DNA of 64,000 nucleotides from Micromonospora arborensis (GCF_003205615.1 NZ_PYBV01000036.1:124001-188000), one strand, 5' to 3'. Shown: positions 34,805-43,352, counted from the stretch's first letter. Program-made: numbers and translations. Notes: a model not told the origin generated them from the letters alone.

Positions 34805-35511
34805 GAGGTTGCCCCTGTCGCAGCGAGGATCTCGGCGTAGTGCATGGCGCGTACCCCCGACCGGTGGCGGTCGAGGCCGCCCCCGACGTGCGCCAGGCAG
34901 GAGTTGTCGGCGGCGGCGAGCACCCGTGCCCCGGTCTCGCGGACCCGGGCGCACTTGTCGGCGAGCATCGCGCCGGAGACAGCCGGGTTCTTCAGGGCGA
35001 ACGTGCCGCCGAAGCCGCAGCACTCCTCGGCGTCACCGAGCTCGACCAGCCGGATCCCGCGCACCTGGCGCAGCAGGTTCAGCGGCCGGTCGCCCAGCCG
35101 CAGCATGCGCAGGCCGTGGCAGGTGGGGTGGTAGGTGACCGTCTCCGCGAACTCGGCGCCGACGTCGGTGACGCCGAGGACGTCGACGAGCAACTCGGAC
35201 AGCTCGTAGGTGCGGGCGGCCACCGACGCGGCAGGCGGGTGCAGGCGTGGGTACTGGTCGCGGATCATCGCCGTGCACGACCCGGACGGCGCGACGATGG
35301 CGTCGTAGGTGTCGAAGACGTCGACGTAGTTGTGCACCATCGGCATCGCCTCGGTCCGGTACCCGGTGTTGGCGTGCAGCTGCCCGCAACAGGTCTGGCC
35401 GGTGGGGAAGTCGACGGTGTGGCCGAGCCGCCGCAGGATGCGGGTGACCGCGATGCCGGTGGCCGGGTACGCGATGTCGTTGACGCAGGTGATGAAGAGG
35501 GCTATCCGCAT
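34801..35511 (-). CDS. lutA: Lactate utilisation protein A (CCG domain)
   Basis: The product has 236 residues from ATG 35511 (MRIALFITCVND), behind GAGGAGCC. Two cysteine-rich CCG domains are evident: GQTCCGQLHANTGYR near residue 45 and TYHPTCHGLRMLRLGD with AEECCGFGGTFALKNP in the second half; these bind iron-sulfur clusters in the LutA/GlcF group. It is the first of three lactate-oxidation genes, 29 bases after the GntR-family regulator gene on the same strand. Confidence 0.95.
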   Translation of the reverse strand: MRIALFITCVNDIAYPATGIAVTRILRRLGHTVDFPTGQTCCGQLHANTGYRTEAMPMVHNYVDVFDTYDAIVAPSGSCTAMIRDQYPRLHPPAASVAARTYELSELLVDVLGVTDVGAEFAETVTYHPTCHGLRMLRLGDRPLNLLRQVRGIRLVELGDAEECCGFGGTFALKNPAVSGAMLADKCARVRETGARVLAAADNSCLAHVGGGLDRHRSGVRAMHYAEILAATGATS

Positions 35512-35540
35512 GGCGGCTCCTCGGATGTGTCGGGGGTGGG

Positions 35541-36260
35541 TCACGCCGAGCCGTGCGGTGCTTCGGGTGCCCGAAGCCGGTCGAAGGCGGGTAGGTGGCG
35601 TTCCCGGGCGGCGGTCAGGTGGGCCCGCATCGCGTCGGCGGCGGCCCGGGAGTCTCCGGCGATGATGGCGTCGGCGATGCGCTGGTGCTCGATGGTGGTG
35701 TCCGGGGCGCCGTTGGGCGGGAAGTACAGCCGGTGCAGGTGCAGGTGGGAGTGCAGCCGCGTGATGCTGTCGCGCAGCAGTGGGCTGCCGGCGGCCTCGG
35801 CGATCAGGTCGTGGAATGTCGCGTCAAGCGTGGTGAAGGTGGCGTGGCGGCGGTATCCGTCGCCGGCCTCCACGTCGATGCTCGCCCCGGCCTCGGCGCT
35901 GATCCGTTGTCGTTGCACGGCGGTGGCGTGCGTGGCGGCCCGGCCGGCGGTGGCGCCCTCCAGCAGCAGGCGGACGTCGAACAGGTCGTCGAACTCGGCC
36001 CGGCTCAGCAGCGGCGTGGTGGTGTAGCCGGACAGCGGGCGTTTGCGGACCAGGCCGTCGGCCTCCAGACGGGCGAGGGCCTCGCGCACCGGTGTGGGAG
36101 AGACGTCGAGCTCCCGGGCGAGCGCATCGATGTTGACCCGTTCACCCGGGGGAAGAATGTGGTCCATGACCAGCGTCTTTATCGACTCGTAGACATCCTC
36201 GGCGAGGGTGAGTCGACGAGCGGGACGGAGTCGGCCCTCGCGAGCTTGCTGCTGGGCCAT
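35541..36260 (-). CDS. GntR/FCD transcriptional regulator of the lut and hydrolase genes
   Basis: The product has 239 residues. The winged-helix N-terminus reads LAEDVYESIKTLVMDHILPPGERVNI, LARELDVSPTPVREALARLEADGLV. The C-terminal FCD domain (about 95-220) has DDLFDVRLLLEGATAG, a metal-ligand-like FHDLIAEAAGSP and HQRIADAIIAGDSRAAADAM. It heads the gntR-lutABC operon and faces the hydrolase-dehydrogenase operon across a 125-base gap that contains a palindrome suited to such regulators. It likely responds to lactate or a keto-deoxy acid intermediate. Confidence 0.92.
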   Translation of the reverse strand: MAQQQAREGRLRPARRLTLAEDVYESIKTLVMDHILPPGERVNIDALARELDVSPTPVREALARLEADGLVRKRPLSGYTTTPLLSRAEFDDLFDVRLLLEGATAGRAATHATAVQRQRISAEAGASIDVEAGDGYRRHATFTTLDATFHDLIAEAAGSPLLRDSITRLHSHLHLHRLYFPPNGAPDTTIEHQRIADAIIAGDSRAAADAMRAHLTAARERHLPAFDRLRAPEAPHGSA

Positions 36261-36322
36261 CGCGTCTCCCGGAGACCCCTTGACTGCGCGGGTGTGAGCG
36301 AGTACACACTAGCAACGCAACA

Positions 36323-36332
36323 TCCTATAGGA
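36323..36332. promoter_or_regulatory. Palindromic operator candidate for the GntR regulator
   Basis: TCCTATAGGA is a perfect palindrome in the gap between the divergent gntR-lutABC and hydrolase-SDR operons, followed by a second half-site AATAGG. FCD-type GntR regulators commonly bind AT-centred palindromes of this kind. Binding is inferred. Confidence 0.55.
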
Positions 36333-36385
36333 AATAGGTTCGCCCGCGGACGTCCGATTCGTACGCATGCACTGGAGGTTGGTTC

Positions 36386-37225
36386 GTGAGATTTCTGCGT
36401 GTCGGGCCCGTCGGGCAGGAGCGTCCCGTGCTGTCCGCCGAGGGACGGCACTTCGACCTCTCGTCGCTCACCGCCGACATCGACGGGGAGTTCCTCGCCG
36501 GCGACGGCATCCAGCGGGTCCGCGAGGCCACCGACCTGCCCGAGATCGACATCACCGGTCAGCGGGTCGGGGCGCCGATCGCCCGGCCCGGGGTGGTCCT
36601 CTGCGTCGGGCAGAACTACGCCGCGCACGCCGCCGAGTCGGGTGCCGCGCCGCCGACCGCACCGATCATCTTCTACAAGGCGCCCAACACGGTCGTCGGC
36701 CCCTACGACGACGTCCTGATCCCGCGCGGATCGGCGAAGACCGACTGGGAGGTGGAGTTGGCGGTGGTGATCGGCCGCCGGGCCCGCTACCTCGCGTCGC
36801 CAGCCGACGCCGTCGCGCACATCGCCGGGTACGTGCTGTCCAACGACGTCTCCGAGCGAGACTTCCAACTCGCCGTCTCGGGCGGCCAGTGGTCGAAGGG
36901 CAAGTCCTGCGAGACGTTCCAACCCCTCGGCCCGTGGCTGGTCACCGCCGACGAGATCGGCGACCCGCAGGCGCTGCGGCTGCGCTCCTGGGTCAACGAC
37001 GAGCCCCGGCAGGACTCCAGCACGAAAGACATGATCTTCGACGTGGCGTACCTCGTCTGGCACCTGTCCCAGTACACCGTCCTGGACCCGGGCGACGTCA
37101 TCAACACCGGCACGCCGCAGGGGGTCGCGCTCTCCGGCCGCTTCCCGTACCTGACCGCCGGTGACGTGATGGAGGTCGAGGTCGACGGCCTCGGCCGGCA
37201 GCGGAACACGCTCAGGGACGCCTGA
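36386..37225 (+). CDS. Fumarylacetoacetase-family hydrolase (2,4-diketo-3-deoxy-sugar-acid hydrolase-like)
   Basis: The product has 279 residues from GTG 36386 after GGAGG. The FAH catalytic domain starts near residue 75: VVLCVGQNYAAHAAESG, then the metal-binding pattern WEVELAVVIG, DVSERDFQ, GKSCETFQPLGPWLVT and INTGTPQGVALS. The N-terminal part MRFLRVGPVGQERPVL matches the 2-keto-3-deoxy-L-fuconate pathway hydrolases, which split a 2,4-diketo-3-deoxy acid into pyruvate and L-lactate. The divergent lutABC genes, which oxidise L-lactate, strongly fit that reaction. Substrate stereochemistry (fuconate or rhamnonate) cannot be told. Confidence 0.88.
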   Translation: MRFLRVGPVGQERPVLSAEGRHFDLSSLTADIDGEFLAGDGIQRVREATDLPEIDITGQRVGAPIARPGVVLCVGQNYAAHAAESGAAPPTAPIIFYKAPNTVVGPYDDVLIPRGSAKTDWEVELAVVIGRRARYLASPADAVAHIAGYVLSNDVSERDFQLAVSGGQWSKGKSCETFQPLGPWLVTADEIGDPQALRLRSWVNDEPRQDSSTKDMIFDVAYLVWHLSQYTVLDPGDVINTGTPQGVALSGRFPYLTAGDVMEVEVDGLGRQRNTLRDA

Positions 37226-37270
37226 CGGCGGTGTGGCAGCTCGCAGGACCACTCGGGATGGGAGAGAAGC

Positions 37271-38035
37271 ATGCGGTGTGACGGCCTCGTGGCGGTGGTG
37301 ACCGGGGGTGGTTCGGGGATCGGGCACGCCTGCGTGCGGGCGTTCGTGGCCGCCGGCGCCCGGGTGGGCGTGCTGGACCTGGATCTGTCGGGCCTGCCCG
37401 AGGATCCTCGTGTGCACGGCGTCCGGGCGGACGTGGCCGACCGGTCCTCCCTCGACGGGGCCGTCGCCTCGGTCGCCGACGCGTTCGGTGGCATCGACAT
37501 CGTGGTGAACAACGCCGGCATCTCCGCCGTGGGCACGGTGGAGGAAGACGACGACGAGCAGTGGAGCAGGGTGCTCGACGTCAACGTCACCGGCGTGGCC
37601 CGAATGAGCGCCGTCGCAATGCCGTACCTGCGCCGGTCGTCGTCTGCGGCGATCGTCAACGTCTCCTCGATCGCGGCGACCGTCGGCCTGCCCCGACGCG
37701 CCCTGTACTCGGCGTCGAAGGGCGCCGTGCACGCCCTCACCCTCGCCATGGCCGCCGACCTGGTGACGGAGGGGATCCGGGTCAACTGTGTCGCCCCCGG
37801 CACCGTGGACACGCCCTGGGTGACCCGCCTGCTCGCCGGCGCGGCCGACCCGACGGCGGAGAAGCGGCAGCTCGCTTCCCGCCAGCCGACGGGCCGCCTG
37901 GTGACCGCCGACGAGGTGGCCGCCGCCGTCGTCTACCTCGCGTCGCCCACGACCCGGTCGGTGACCGGGTCGTCGCTGGCGGTGGACGGTGGCATGTCCG
38001 GCCTACGACTACCCAGTGTCAGATCGGGCGCGTGA
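37271..38035 (+). CDS. Short-chain dehydrogenase, probably of a keto-deoxy sugar acid
   Basis: The product has 254 residues from ATG 37271. The Rossmann motif VTGGGSGIGHACVRAF is near residue 11, then NNAGIS, the catalytic serine in VNVSSIAATVG and the YSASKGA tyrosine-lysine pair; PTGRLVTADEVAAAVVYLAS and SSLAVDGGMS close the protein. It is a classical NAD(P)-dependent SDR. Placed 45 bases after the FAH-family hydrolase, it likely makes the diketo substrate of that hydrolase from the 2-keto-3-deoxy acid; L-fucose dehydrogenase activity is an alternative. Confidence 0.88.
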   Translation: MRCDGLVAVVTGGGSGIGHACVRAFVAAGARVGVLDLDLSGLPEDPRVHGVRADVADRSSLDGAVASVADAFGGIDIVVNNAGISAVGTVEEDDDEQWSRVLDVNVTGVARMSAVAMPYLRRSSSAAIVNVSSIAATVGLPRRALYSASKGAVHALTLAMAADLVTEGIRVNCVAPGTVDTPWVTRLLAGAADPTAEKRQLASRQPTGRLVTADEVAAAVVYLASPTTRSVTGSSLAVDGGMSGLRLPSVRSGA

Positions 38036-38047
38036 CATGATTGCGTC

Positions 38048-38947
38048 ATGGGGAAACAGCAGGACGTCGGCGAGCCCGACCGTCACAGCGGGTCCGACAC
38101 CACCGCCCACCGTCCGATCGGTGGCAGCGCTGACGAGCGGCTGACCCTCGCACAGGACCCCACAACGCCACAGATGACCCTTATCGACCTGGCTTCCGAC
38201 CCGTCGCCCGTGGTCCGCAAGACGGTCGCCGCTCGGGCCGACGCGCCCGCGCAGGCGCTGCGACCGCTGACCCGCGACCACGATCGGCAGGTGCGGGAGG
38301 CCGTGGCGAGGAACCCCTCGACCTCGCTCGCCAACCTCATGCGTCTCGTCAAGGACGCCGACCGGTGGGTCCGCTGGGCGGTCGCCGGCAACCCGGCCTG
38401 TGACGAGTCGATCCGCAGGGTGATGTCCGAGGCGTCGGACAAGGAGCTGCGCGGTCTCCTCGCGGAGAGTCGCGAGCTGGAGCCCGAGTTGGCCGCCAAG
38501 CTGACCGACGACGTCTCACCCGAGGTACGGGAACGACTCGCCACCCACACCCACGACTCGGACGTGATCACCACCCTACTGGCCGATCGCACCGCCCGCG
38601 TACGCAAGGGGGTTGCCCGCAACCCGCGGACCACCGCCGAGCAGCGCAGCGCGCTCGCCGCGGACCCGGTCGTCGACGTCCGTGCCGCGCTGGTCCGTGC
38701 GGTCGAGGTGGACGAGGCGGATCTGGTGCGCCTGGTCGACGACCGTTCGGTGCAGGTCCGACTGGCGATGGCGACATCCGAGGTCGTTCCGTCGCACATC
38801 CGGCAGATGCTCACGCGCGACTCCGACGAGATGGTGGCCAGTGCGGCACGGGACTTCCGCCCGGGGTCCGGCACCTCATCCGCCGTGCGGGCTCCCCGCA
38901 TCGCGCACCGGCCCTCCGCCGCCGGCGCGGGTCGGCGGGACTCCTAG
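38048..38947 (+). CDS. Leucine-rich repeat variant (LRV/HEAT-like) protein
   Basis: The product has 299 residues. From about residue 35 it shows repeats of roughly 24 residues with a recurring V-R-x-A-V-A-x-N-P pattern: PVVRKTVAARADAP, RQVREAVARNPST, RWVRWAVAGNPACD, PEVRERLATHTHDS, ARVRKGVARNPRTT, VDVRAALVRAVEV and VQVRLAMATSEVV. These are LRV units. There is no signal or membrane segment, so it is likely a cytosolic scaffold. The gene is 12 bases after the dehydrogenase but its function seems unrelated. Confidence 0.82.
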   Translation: MGKQQDVGEPDRHSGSDTTAHRPIGGSADERLTLAQDPTTPQMTLIDLASDPSPVVRKTVAARADAPAQALRPLTRDHDRQVREAVARNPSTSLANLMRLVKDADRWVRWAVAGNPACDESIRRVMSEASDKELRGLLAESRELEPELAAKLTDDVSPEVRERLATHTHDSDVITTLLADRTARVRKGVARNPRTTAEQRSALAADPVVDVRAALVRAVEVDEADLVRLVDDRSVQVRLAMATSEVVPSHIRQMLTRDSDEMVASAARDFRPGSGTSSAVRAPRIAHRPSAAGAGRRDS

Positions 38948-39001
38948 GCCCGGACGGCGTCGGCCTGTCACCTCGCTGGGCGCGGATGTGCCGGTGAGCG
39001 G

Positions 39002-39037
39002 TATGACTCACGGGTATAAATATTCCGCTGAGTCATA
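39002..39037. terminator. AT-rich hairpin after the repeat-protein gene
   Basis: Arms TATGACTCA (39002-39010) and TGAGTCATA (39029-39037) pair perfectly, extended by CGG/CCG inside with one extra base. It is similar in AT-rich character to the hairpin at 6456-6501. Confidence 0.65.
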
Positions 39038-39202
39038 ACGCCGCTCGGGGTGTCCGCTCCCACCGCGTCCCGGGTCGTGCGGAACGGAGAGTACAACTTC
39101 GGTACTCGGGCTGGCCTTGAAGCATTCACATCTGTCACGCCGATCTTCCTTACGCTACGAATGCCCAGCTCATGGGCGTATGTCGGCAGGGGAGGATCAG
39201 CG

Positions 39203-40564
39203 GTGCGTTTCCGGAGACTCAGATTCAGGCTCGCGGCGATGGCCGTGGCGACGGTGGTTGCCGCGACCGGCGGAGCACTCGTCGACGGTACGGCCAGTGC
39301 CGCCGAACCGTCCCCGTTCACCGTCGTGGACGGCGCGATCCGTACGGCGACCGGCGCCCCCGTGCCCGCGTCCGGCACGCACGCCTCGCTCTGGGGCAAC
39401 TCCAGTTACGCCACCACGAGCATCAGCGGCTCCGGCCGGGTGCTGATCGGCGCCATCGGTGACAACTGCCAGGGCTGGCCTACCGTCCGTGTGACGGTCG
39501 ACGGTGTCAGCGTCGGCCAGACCACCATCGTCAGCGCGACCAACTACGGCACCTACCCGGTCGGCGCTGCGGTCGGCCCTGGACAGCACACCGTGCAGAT
39601 CCAACTCATCAACGACTTCCGGGCCGACCCCTGCGACCGCAACGTCCACATCGCGTACGCGCAAATGGAGACCGCGGGTGCCACCGACACGAAGTTCAGC
39701 TTCGCCGTCCTGCCGGACACCCAGCAGGAGGTGCTGAACAGCAGCGACACCCGGTTCCTCAACCGCACGAACTGGCTGGTGCAGAACCGTTCCGCGCTGG
39801 ACCTGCGCTTCGTGGCCTCCTCGGGTGACGTGGTCAACTGGGACACCCCGGACCACTCCCAGTACGTCGTCGCCCGCAACGCGATGCGGCCGATCGAGAA
39901 CGCCGCCATCCCGTACTCGCTGGCGATCGGCAACCACGACACCCAGGCGACCGGCGTCGGCGGCTCGGCCCGCGACCCCGAGCACACCCGGGAACTCGTC
40001 CGCGACACCACCGTCTTCAACAGGTACTTCACCGCCAGCCAGTACCGCGCGGTCAAGGGACAGTTCGAGGCCGGCAACGTCGACAACTCGTACTCGACCT
40101 TCGAGGCCGGCGGCGTGCAGTGGCTGGTGCTGACCCTCGAACTGTGGCCCCGGGTCGAGGCAGTGAACTGGGCCAAGAACGTCGTGGCCGCCAACCCCCG
40201 GCACAACGTCATCGTCGTCACCCACGACTACATCGACGGCAACGCCAACATCGAGCAGAGCGCGTCCTACGGCGCGACCAGCCCGCAGTATCTCTTCGAC
40301 AACCTGATCAAGCAGTACGCCAACATCCGGTTCGTCTTCTCCGGTCACGTCGGCGTCGCCGCCAACCGGGTCGACACCGGGGTCAACGGCAACAAGATCT
40401 ACTCGTTCCTCCAGACGTTCCATTCCAACACCACCAATCCGGTACGCCTGGTCGAAGTCGACACCGCCGCCAACTCGCTGCGGACCTGGATCTACGGGCC
40501 GTACAACAACCAGTCGTTCACCGAGTACGACAGGTCGTTCACCGGCCTCGGCGTGGTCCGCTGA
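39203..40564 (+). CDS. Secreted metallophosphoesterase (calcineurin-like)
   Basis: The product has 453 residues from GTG 39203 behind GGGGAGGATCAG. The signal peptide ends near GTASAAEP. An N-terminal jelly-roll-like domain (about 40-160) precedes the phosphoesterase domain (about 165-445) with the metal-ligand motifs FAVLPDTQQ, ASSGDVVNW, IGNHDTQ, VTHDYIDG and FSGHVG. It probably hydrolyses phosphate esters outside the cell; the substrate is unknown. The gene is monocistronic by spacing. Confidence 0.9.
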   Translation: MRFRRLRFRLAAMAVATVVAATGGALVDGTASAAEPSPFTVVDGAIRTATGAPVPASGTHASLWGNSSYATTSISGSGRVLIGAIGDNCQGWPTVRVTVDGVSVGQTTIVSATNYGTYPVGAAVGPGQHTVQIQLINDFRADPCDRNVHIAYAQMETAGATDTKFSFAVLPDTQQEVLNSSDTRFLNRTNWLVQNRSALDLRFVASSGDVVNWDTPDHSQYVVARNAMRPIENAAIPYSLAIGNHDTQATGVGGSARDPEHTRELVRDTTVFNRYFTASQYRAVKGQFEAGNVDNSYSTFEAGGVQWLVLTLELWPRVEAVNWAKNVVAANPRHNVIVVTHDYIDGNANIEQSASYGATSPQYLFDNLIKQYANIRFVFSGHVGVAANRVDTGVNGNKIYSFLQTFHSNTTNPVRLVEVDTAANSLRTWIYGPYNNQSFTEYDRSFTGLGVVR

Positions 40565-40646
40565 CGCGGGCGAAGGCGCTGTCGACGAGCGTGTCGGCGT
40601 AGTCGGGCGTCACCGGGCGTGCCGTGTTGCTGGCCGATCCACGTTT

Positions 40647-40673
40647 GACTGGCTAGAAAGAACGTTGCCAGTC
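40647..40673. promoter_or_regulatory. Inverted repeat upstream of the XRE-TPR regulator
   Basis: GACTGGC (40647-40653) and GCCAGTC (40667-40673) are perfect inverted arms in the 233-base gap before the XRE-TPR gene. TTGACT at 40645 could be a -35 box. It may be an operator for the regulator. Confidence 0.5.
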
Positions 40674-40797
40674 GTCACACCACGAGCTGTCGCGCGCGCC
40701 GGCGAGCTGATGGGTTACCAGCGTGGCGGAGCCGTGGGTACGGTGGGCACGACGGCGGCCACGATCCGTGACGCACCTCGCGCTATGGGGGTTTCGG

Positions 40798-42006
40798 ATG
40801 GACTCTATGCCAGCGCTGACCTTCGGGCAGCGCCTGAAGCTCTACCGTGAGCGCTCGGGCAAGACCCGCGCTGTGCTCGGCGGGCTGGTCGGTCGAAGCG
40901 CCGAGTGGGTCAAGGCCGTGGAGACGGATCGCATCCTGCCGCCGCGCGTCCACATGCTGGATCGGATCGCCCGCGCGCTCAAGGTCGACGTGTCCGCGTT
41001 GGTGGGGGAGTTGAGCGATCGGTCCGCGGTGGTGAACGGACCGGAGCACCCTGCACTCGCCTCGGTTCGGGACGCCGTCAACCGTTTCTCGTTCTCCGGC
41101 GCGGTGCCCCCGCAACCGGTGGTGGCGATCAGGGAACGCCTCACCGCGGCGTGGCGGGCACGCCACCAGGCGTCTGACCACCGAACAGTTCTCGGTGCCC
41201 TGCTTCCGGATCTGGTGCGCGACGCTCAGCAGGCAGCGTTGACCTACGAAGGTGACGAGCGTAGCCAGGCGCAGGCTCTGTTGGCCGAGGTTCTTGGGCT
41301 GGCTCAGATGTTCCTGGCTTACCAACCTGCTGCGGAGCTGCTGTGGCGGGTCGCGGACCGGGCGATGGTGGCGGCGCAGGAATCGAGTGACCCCGAAGCA
41401 TTGGCCTGTGCGGGGTGGTTCCTGTGCCAGGTTCACCGGGACGCCGGCGACTGGGATACCGCAATGACGGTGACGCTGGATGTGGCCTCGGCGCTGGAGG
41501 CGCGAATCGACGACGCGAATGCCAATCTGCTCGCGTTGTGGGGCGCGCTCAATTTCGAGGCCGCCTATACCGCCGCTCGTGCCGGTGAGGACGGTCGAGC
41601 GTGGCATTACTGGGATCGCGCAGACCGGGTGGCGCAGCGATTGCCGCAGGGCTTCTACCAGCTGCAGACGTCGTTCTCGCGAGTCATCATGGGAGCCCAC
41701 GCCGTTACCGTCGCCGTCGAGTTGCAAAAGTCCGGTGAGGCTGTGCGGCAGGCCAACCGCCTTGACCCGGCTGCCATCCCATCAAGGCCCCGGCGCTCCC
41801 GGCATCTCATCGAAGTGGCCCGCGGCCACTACGGAAAGGGCGACAACGAAGCCGCCGCGGAGACTCTTCGGGAAGCGTACGACTGCGCGCCGGAGACGGT
41901 TCGCTTCAACGGTTACGCCCGCCAGATAACGTTGGACCTGATCAATGCACGTTCGGTGCGCGCTGACGTCCGCGATCTTGCGCTGAAGGTCGGCCTGGTC
42001 TCCTGA
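40798..42006 (+). CDS. XRE-family regulator with TPR-like C-terminus
   Basis: The product has 402 residues from ATG 40798. The helix-turn-helix (about 6-65) reads LTFGQRLKLYRERSGKTRAVLGGLVGRS, then AEWVKAVETDRILPPRVHMLDRIARALKV. The rest is helical with TPR-like pairs (LAEVLGLAQMFLAYQPAAELLWRVADRA, RHLIEVARGHYGKGDNEAAAETL). Such proteins occur widely in Streptomyces and Micromonospora beside small proteins, as here, and may act as peptide-responsive or developmental regulators. It is followed by a set of small genes on the same strand. Confidence 0.85.
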   Translation: MDSMPALTFGQRLKLYRERSGKTRAVLGGLVGRSAEWVKAVETDRILPPRVHMLDRIARALKVDVSALVGELSDRSAVVNGPEHPALASVRDAVNRFSFSGAVPPQPVVAIRERLTAAWRARHQASDHRTVLGALLPDLVRDAQQAALTYEGDERSQAQALLAEVLGLAQMFLAYQPAAELLWRVADRAMVAAQESSDPEALACAGWFLCQVHRDAGDWDTAMTVTLDVASALEARIDDANANLLALWGALNFEAAYTAARAGEDGRAWHYWDRADRVAQRLPQGFYQLQTSFSRVIMGAHAVTVAVELQKSGEAVRQANRLDPAAIPSRPRRSRHLIEVARGHYGKGDNEAAAETLREAYDCAPETVRFNGYARQITLDLINARSVRADVRDLALKVGLVS

Positions 42007-42158
42007 TCTACGGGTAGGAACCGTACCTATTCCGCCGCATGACGTTACGTAGGTTCTCCCTCAGGGGTGCGACGAGCAGCGTGACGTCGCCTGGTCGCCG
42101 CATTCCCCTTCAAGTGGAGGGTGGATCAGATCACCCTCGTGACTCACGAGGAGATCCG

Positions 42159-42341
42159 GTGCCGCGCGTCTCGTACGAGGAGTACCTGGTCGCCGTAGCC
42201 CTCACTCTTGCCCGCCGCCACCGCCCGGTCTGGTCCTGGCGGAAATGGCGGCGGATCTGCCGCTGTGGAGCGGACCTGCCCTGCCACATCCGGCATCGCA
42301 TACCGATCAACCGTGGCCACTGGCCGAGCGAGGAGGCGTAG
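42159..42341 (+). CDS. Small basic actinomycete protein linked to XRE-TPR regulators
   Basis: The product has 60 residues from GTG 42159 after GAGGAGATCCG. It starts VPRVSYEEYLVAVALTLARRH and continues with WSWRKWRRICRCGADLPCHIRHR, a tryptophan/arginine-rich part with two cysteines. Similar small genes recur beside XRE-TPR regulators in actinomycetes; their role is unknown. Its TAG stop overlaps the GTG of the next small frame by one base. Confidence 0.7.
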   Translation: MPRVSYEEYLVAVALTLARRHRPVWSWRKWRRICRCGADLPCHIRHRIPINRGHWPSEEA

Positions 42342-42418
42342 TGAACGACGCCCAGGGGCAGGCAACCCTGGCCGTACATGTGCCAGGAATCGGCGGTCTC
42401 CTCGGACGTGTGCGGTGA
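42341..42418 (+). CDS. 25-residue micro-ORF coupled to both neighbours
   Basis: GTG 42341 shares one base with the stop of the 60-residue gene and follows AGGAGG (42331-42336). The frame encodes VNDAQGQATLAVHVPGIGG and six more residues (LLGRVR), ending at TGA 42416-42418. That stop overlaps the GTG of the next gene by four bases. Overlap at both ends plus the ribosome binding site argue for real translation. It is too short for most gene finders. The function is unknown; a coupling leader or small regulator of the XRE protein are options. Confidence 0.5.
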   Translation: MNDAQGQATLAVHVPGIGGLLGRVR

Positions 42419-42639
42419 CCACCCACGGCCCGGTGCTGCCGATCTGGAGTTGCGGTGGTTGCAACGCGCCCTGGCCCTGTCCCACTCGGAAGCTGGAGCT
42501 GCGGGTGGAGTATGCCGGGGCTCCGATGTCGCTGGCCCTCTATCTCGGCGCCTACCTGGTCCAGGCCACCGAAGACCTGCCCTGGACGTCCGCCGGCACA
42601 TTGCACCAGCGCTTCCTCGGCTGGACCCGGACCCGATGA
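42415..42639 (+). CDS. Small cysteine-containing protein downstream of the XRE-TPR regulator
   Basis: The product has 74 residues from GTG 42415 (VTTHGPVLPIWSCGGC). The start carries a C-x-x-C plus a further cysteine (WSCGGCNAPWPCPT) that could bind zinc. The remainder is helical (MSLALYLGAYLVQATEDLPW). Proteins like this occur as short actinomycete hypotheticals beside XRE-TPR regulators. It is the last of three small overlapping frames and ends before the decayed GntR/dgoD region. Confidence 0.65.
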   Translation: MTTHGPVLPIWSCGGCNAPWPCPTRKLELRVEYAGAPMSLALYLGAYLVQATEDLPWTSAGTLHQRFLGWTRTR

Positions 42640-42764
42640 GCAGCCTGCGGGCAGGTAACGAGGAATTCCGCTACAGCGACGGCTTCTCCAAAACAAACGG
42701 CCAAGGCGTGCATCTGCGATCATGCTCCGGTCACCGGGTGGTCGTCGGACCGCCATCCGTGCTC

Positions 42765-42922
42765 CGGTCGGTATGCCGGTCTGCTCCCACAACGACTTCA
42801 TCTCGCCGATCGCCTGCTCCATCAACTGCACCATCGCCCGCCGGGCGCGATCGCCGTCGCGCCGCTGGATCGCCTGGGCGACATCGGCGTGCGCCTGGAG
42901 GGCCTGCTCGTGGTGCAGGCCG
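42765..42922 (-). pseudogene. GntR/FCD regulator, C-terminal fragment
   Basis: The minus strand encodes LHHEQALQAHADVAQAIQRR, DGDRARRAMVQLMEQAIGEM and KSLWEQTGIPT, the last helices of an FCD-type GntR regulator. Nothing of the DNA-binding part or the rest of the FCD domain is present. At its right end it runs directly into the galactonate dehydratase fragment on the other strand. Confidence 0.7.
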
Positions 42923-43319
42923 GCATCGCCGTGGCCCAGCCGGATTTCGCGCACGCCGGCGGCATCACCGAGGTTCGCAAGATCGCTACACTGGCCGAGG
43001 TGTACGACGTGCAGCTCGCCCCACACTGCCCGCTCGGGCCGATCGCTCTCGCCGCGTGCCTCCAGGTCGGCTTCGCCACACCCAACTTCCTGATCCAGGA
43101 ACAGAGCATCGGCATCCACTACAACCTGGACGCCGAGGTGCTCGACCACTGCCTCGACAAGGCCCCACTAGCCTTCGTCGACGGGTACGTGCCTCGGCTG
43201 ACCGCACCCGGTCTCGGCATCGAGATCGACGAACACGCGGTGCGGACCGCGGACAAGCGCGGGCACGCCTGGCGCGCCCGACCTGGCGGCACCCCGACGG
43301 CTCCTGCGCCCAGTGGTGA
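42923..43319 (+). pseudogene. D-galactonate dehydratase (DgoD), C-terminal fragment with a frameshift
   Basis: The fragment has the C-terminal third of an enolase-superfamily galactonate dehydratase: AVAQPDFAHAGGITEVRKIA, VYDVQLAPHCPLGPIALAA, TPNFLIQEQSIGIHYN and LTAPGLGIEIDEHAVRTADK. Near 43270 the reading shifts: after KRGHAWR the conserved ending WRHPDGS...QW continues in the next frame to a stop at 43319, so one base has been lost. The catalytic N-terminal two thirds are gone. It is a dead gene in front of the intact manD. Confidence 0.82.
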
Positions 43320-43352
43320 GACCATCCGACCGGTAAGAACGAAAGGCACCCC

